Part shown: one piece after another, positions 63,171 to 64,000 of the stretch
Layout of the letters: the number at the start of each line of letters is the position of its first letter
How positions within the stretch are numbered: position 1 is the first letter of the stretch
Source of the DNA: Chrysomallon squamiferum
Lineage: Eukaryota > Mollusca > Gastropoda > Neomphalida > Peltospiridae
Direction: 5' to 3'
NCBI GenBank assembly: GCA_012295275.1
Contig: CM022671.1
Span: 10,297,237-10,361,236 of the forward strand
Length of the DNA stretch: 64,000 nt
Made by a program: the position numbers and the translations under genes
The notes under the pieces: model-generated
What the model saw: the letters and a program-made list of their open reading frames with translations, nothing else
Database searches by the model: none
What the model was told of the DNA's origin: nothing

Positions 63171-64000
63171 TCTTATGTATATTTATTAAAGATCCATATT
63201 GTATGAAGAGTCCTTAAAAGAAGACAATAATTTATAATTAATTAACAGCAATACATTTTTTAATGGATGAAATATGGTAACTTTAAATAAATATTCATCA
63301 TGTATTTAGATGAAACAGCCCTGATAACCGAAAAAAATAAGAAAAAAGCAAACACTCCAGATTTATAGAACCTCTTTAACAGAACATTTATCCATCTTTT
63401 TTCCTTTCTTGTTAATGGACATGAAAATGTCTAGCAATATATTCATGATTCTCTTTCTAAATAAAATGGACTAAGTGAAATAACTCTTACATTCAGACAT
63501 CATTAAAGGGAGAAGTATCTATATAATGCACAAATTAATAAAATAAAAATGATAAAATAATAAGAATAAACTAAAATCAACAACAACAACAATAATCAAA
63601 CAAATACTAAGTAATAATACTGATAAATGAAATCTTTACCATTAGATGTTGTGTTTACACTTATTATTTTTAAAATTAAGATAATATTTTGATAGCCTAT
63701 GTTTCTTTTTCTTTCCTTTTCTTTTCATGACTTAATCTGTAAAATAATAGGATAAGAAATAATTAAAATATATGATCTGTTCTTGTTATGCATAACAGAC
63801 TTGGGCTATTTGAAAATAACATTTCAACTTTTGTAAAATACTTTATTTCTTCTTTTAATAGCTTGATTGATTACTCTTTGATTGTAAATTCCTTCCTAAA
63901 TGTATATTCAAACAAATGTTATTCATTTCTTCTATGACATTTGTCAGTATGACTTTAAGATCATCCCAGTACCAGTCATCAATAGAATAATCGAGTTTGT

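Larger units (their letters stand above)
60137..64000 (-). repeat. Right arm of large inverted duplication (truncated by window end)
   Basis: Reverse complement of 45115-48445 with scattered substitutions and small indels. It reaches the window edge still matching duplicon 2, so the arm continues beyond 64000. The arms are separated by about 11.7 kb. Confidence 0.9.

Overview
This is AT-rich, intron-rich animal DNA with an extreme density of di- and trinucleotide microsatellites. The recognisable proteins are a TRPM ion channel, a TRAF4-like adaptor, a FLYWCH zinc finger and Tigger/pogo transposases. Together with the very long TC, TA and TTA runs this suggests a lophotrochozoan, most plausibly a mollusc and perhaps a cephalopod. 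The species is an inference. No bacterial-style genes, CRISPR, rRNA or tRNA were seen.

Layout. 1-0.9 kb: a complete, internally deleted Tigger element with matched ends and a TA target duplication. 6.3-12.4 kb (+): nine recognisable exons of a TRPM-family channel, from the cytoplasmic MHR region through S3-S4, pore, S6 and TRP domain to the C-terminal coiled coil. They carry several frameshifts and in-frame stops and lack S1-S2, so this is an unprocessed pseudogene. 12.4-29 kb: mostly non-coding, with scraps of transposon-type proteins (a Tigger 5' end, a FLYWCH finger, a degenerate basic-domain protein). 29-39 kb: a decayed long-period repeat field whose shared motif runs in one orientation at 29.3-31 kb and mainly in the other from 32.6 kb on, plus a 173-bp dimer with inverted ends. 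39-42.8 kb: nothing convincing.

42.8-64 kb is the most structured part. A roughly 2.08-kb duplicon is tandemly repeated (42.85-47.0 kb). The second copy plus the last exon of a TRAF4-like gene (- strand) is repeated in inverted orientation at 60.1-64.0 kb. Between the arms lie two TRAF4 zinc-finger exons, an array of roughly 200 copies of a 39-bp minisatellite (50.34-58.90 kb), and about 20 copies of a 47-bp satellite (58.90-59.85 kb). The 39-bp array flips orientation at one clean dyad near 51,552. A single isolated 39-bp unit sits in the TRAF4 intron, and degenerate units at the edge of the 47-bp array resemble a motif repeated inside the duplicons. Both satellites may therefore have grown from sequence already at this locus.

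No gene in the window looks fully functional as written. Both TRAF4-like copies and the TRPM gene carry disabling changes, different ones in each case. The best candidate for something undescribed is the inverted-duplication and satellite complex around TRAF4, whose orientation switch could yield long double-stranded RNA if transcribed.
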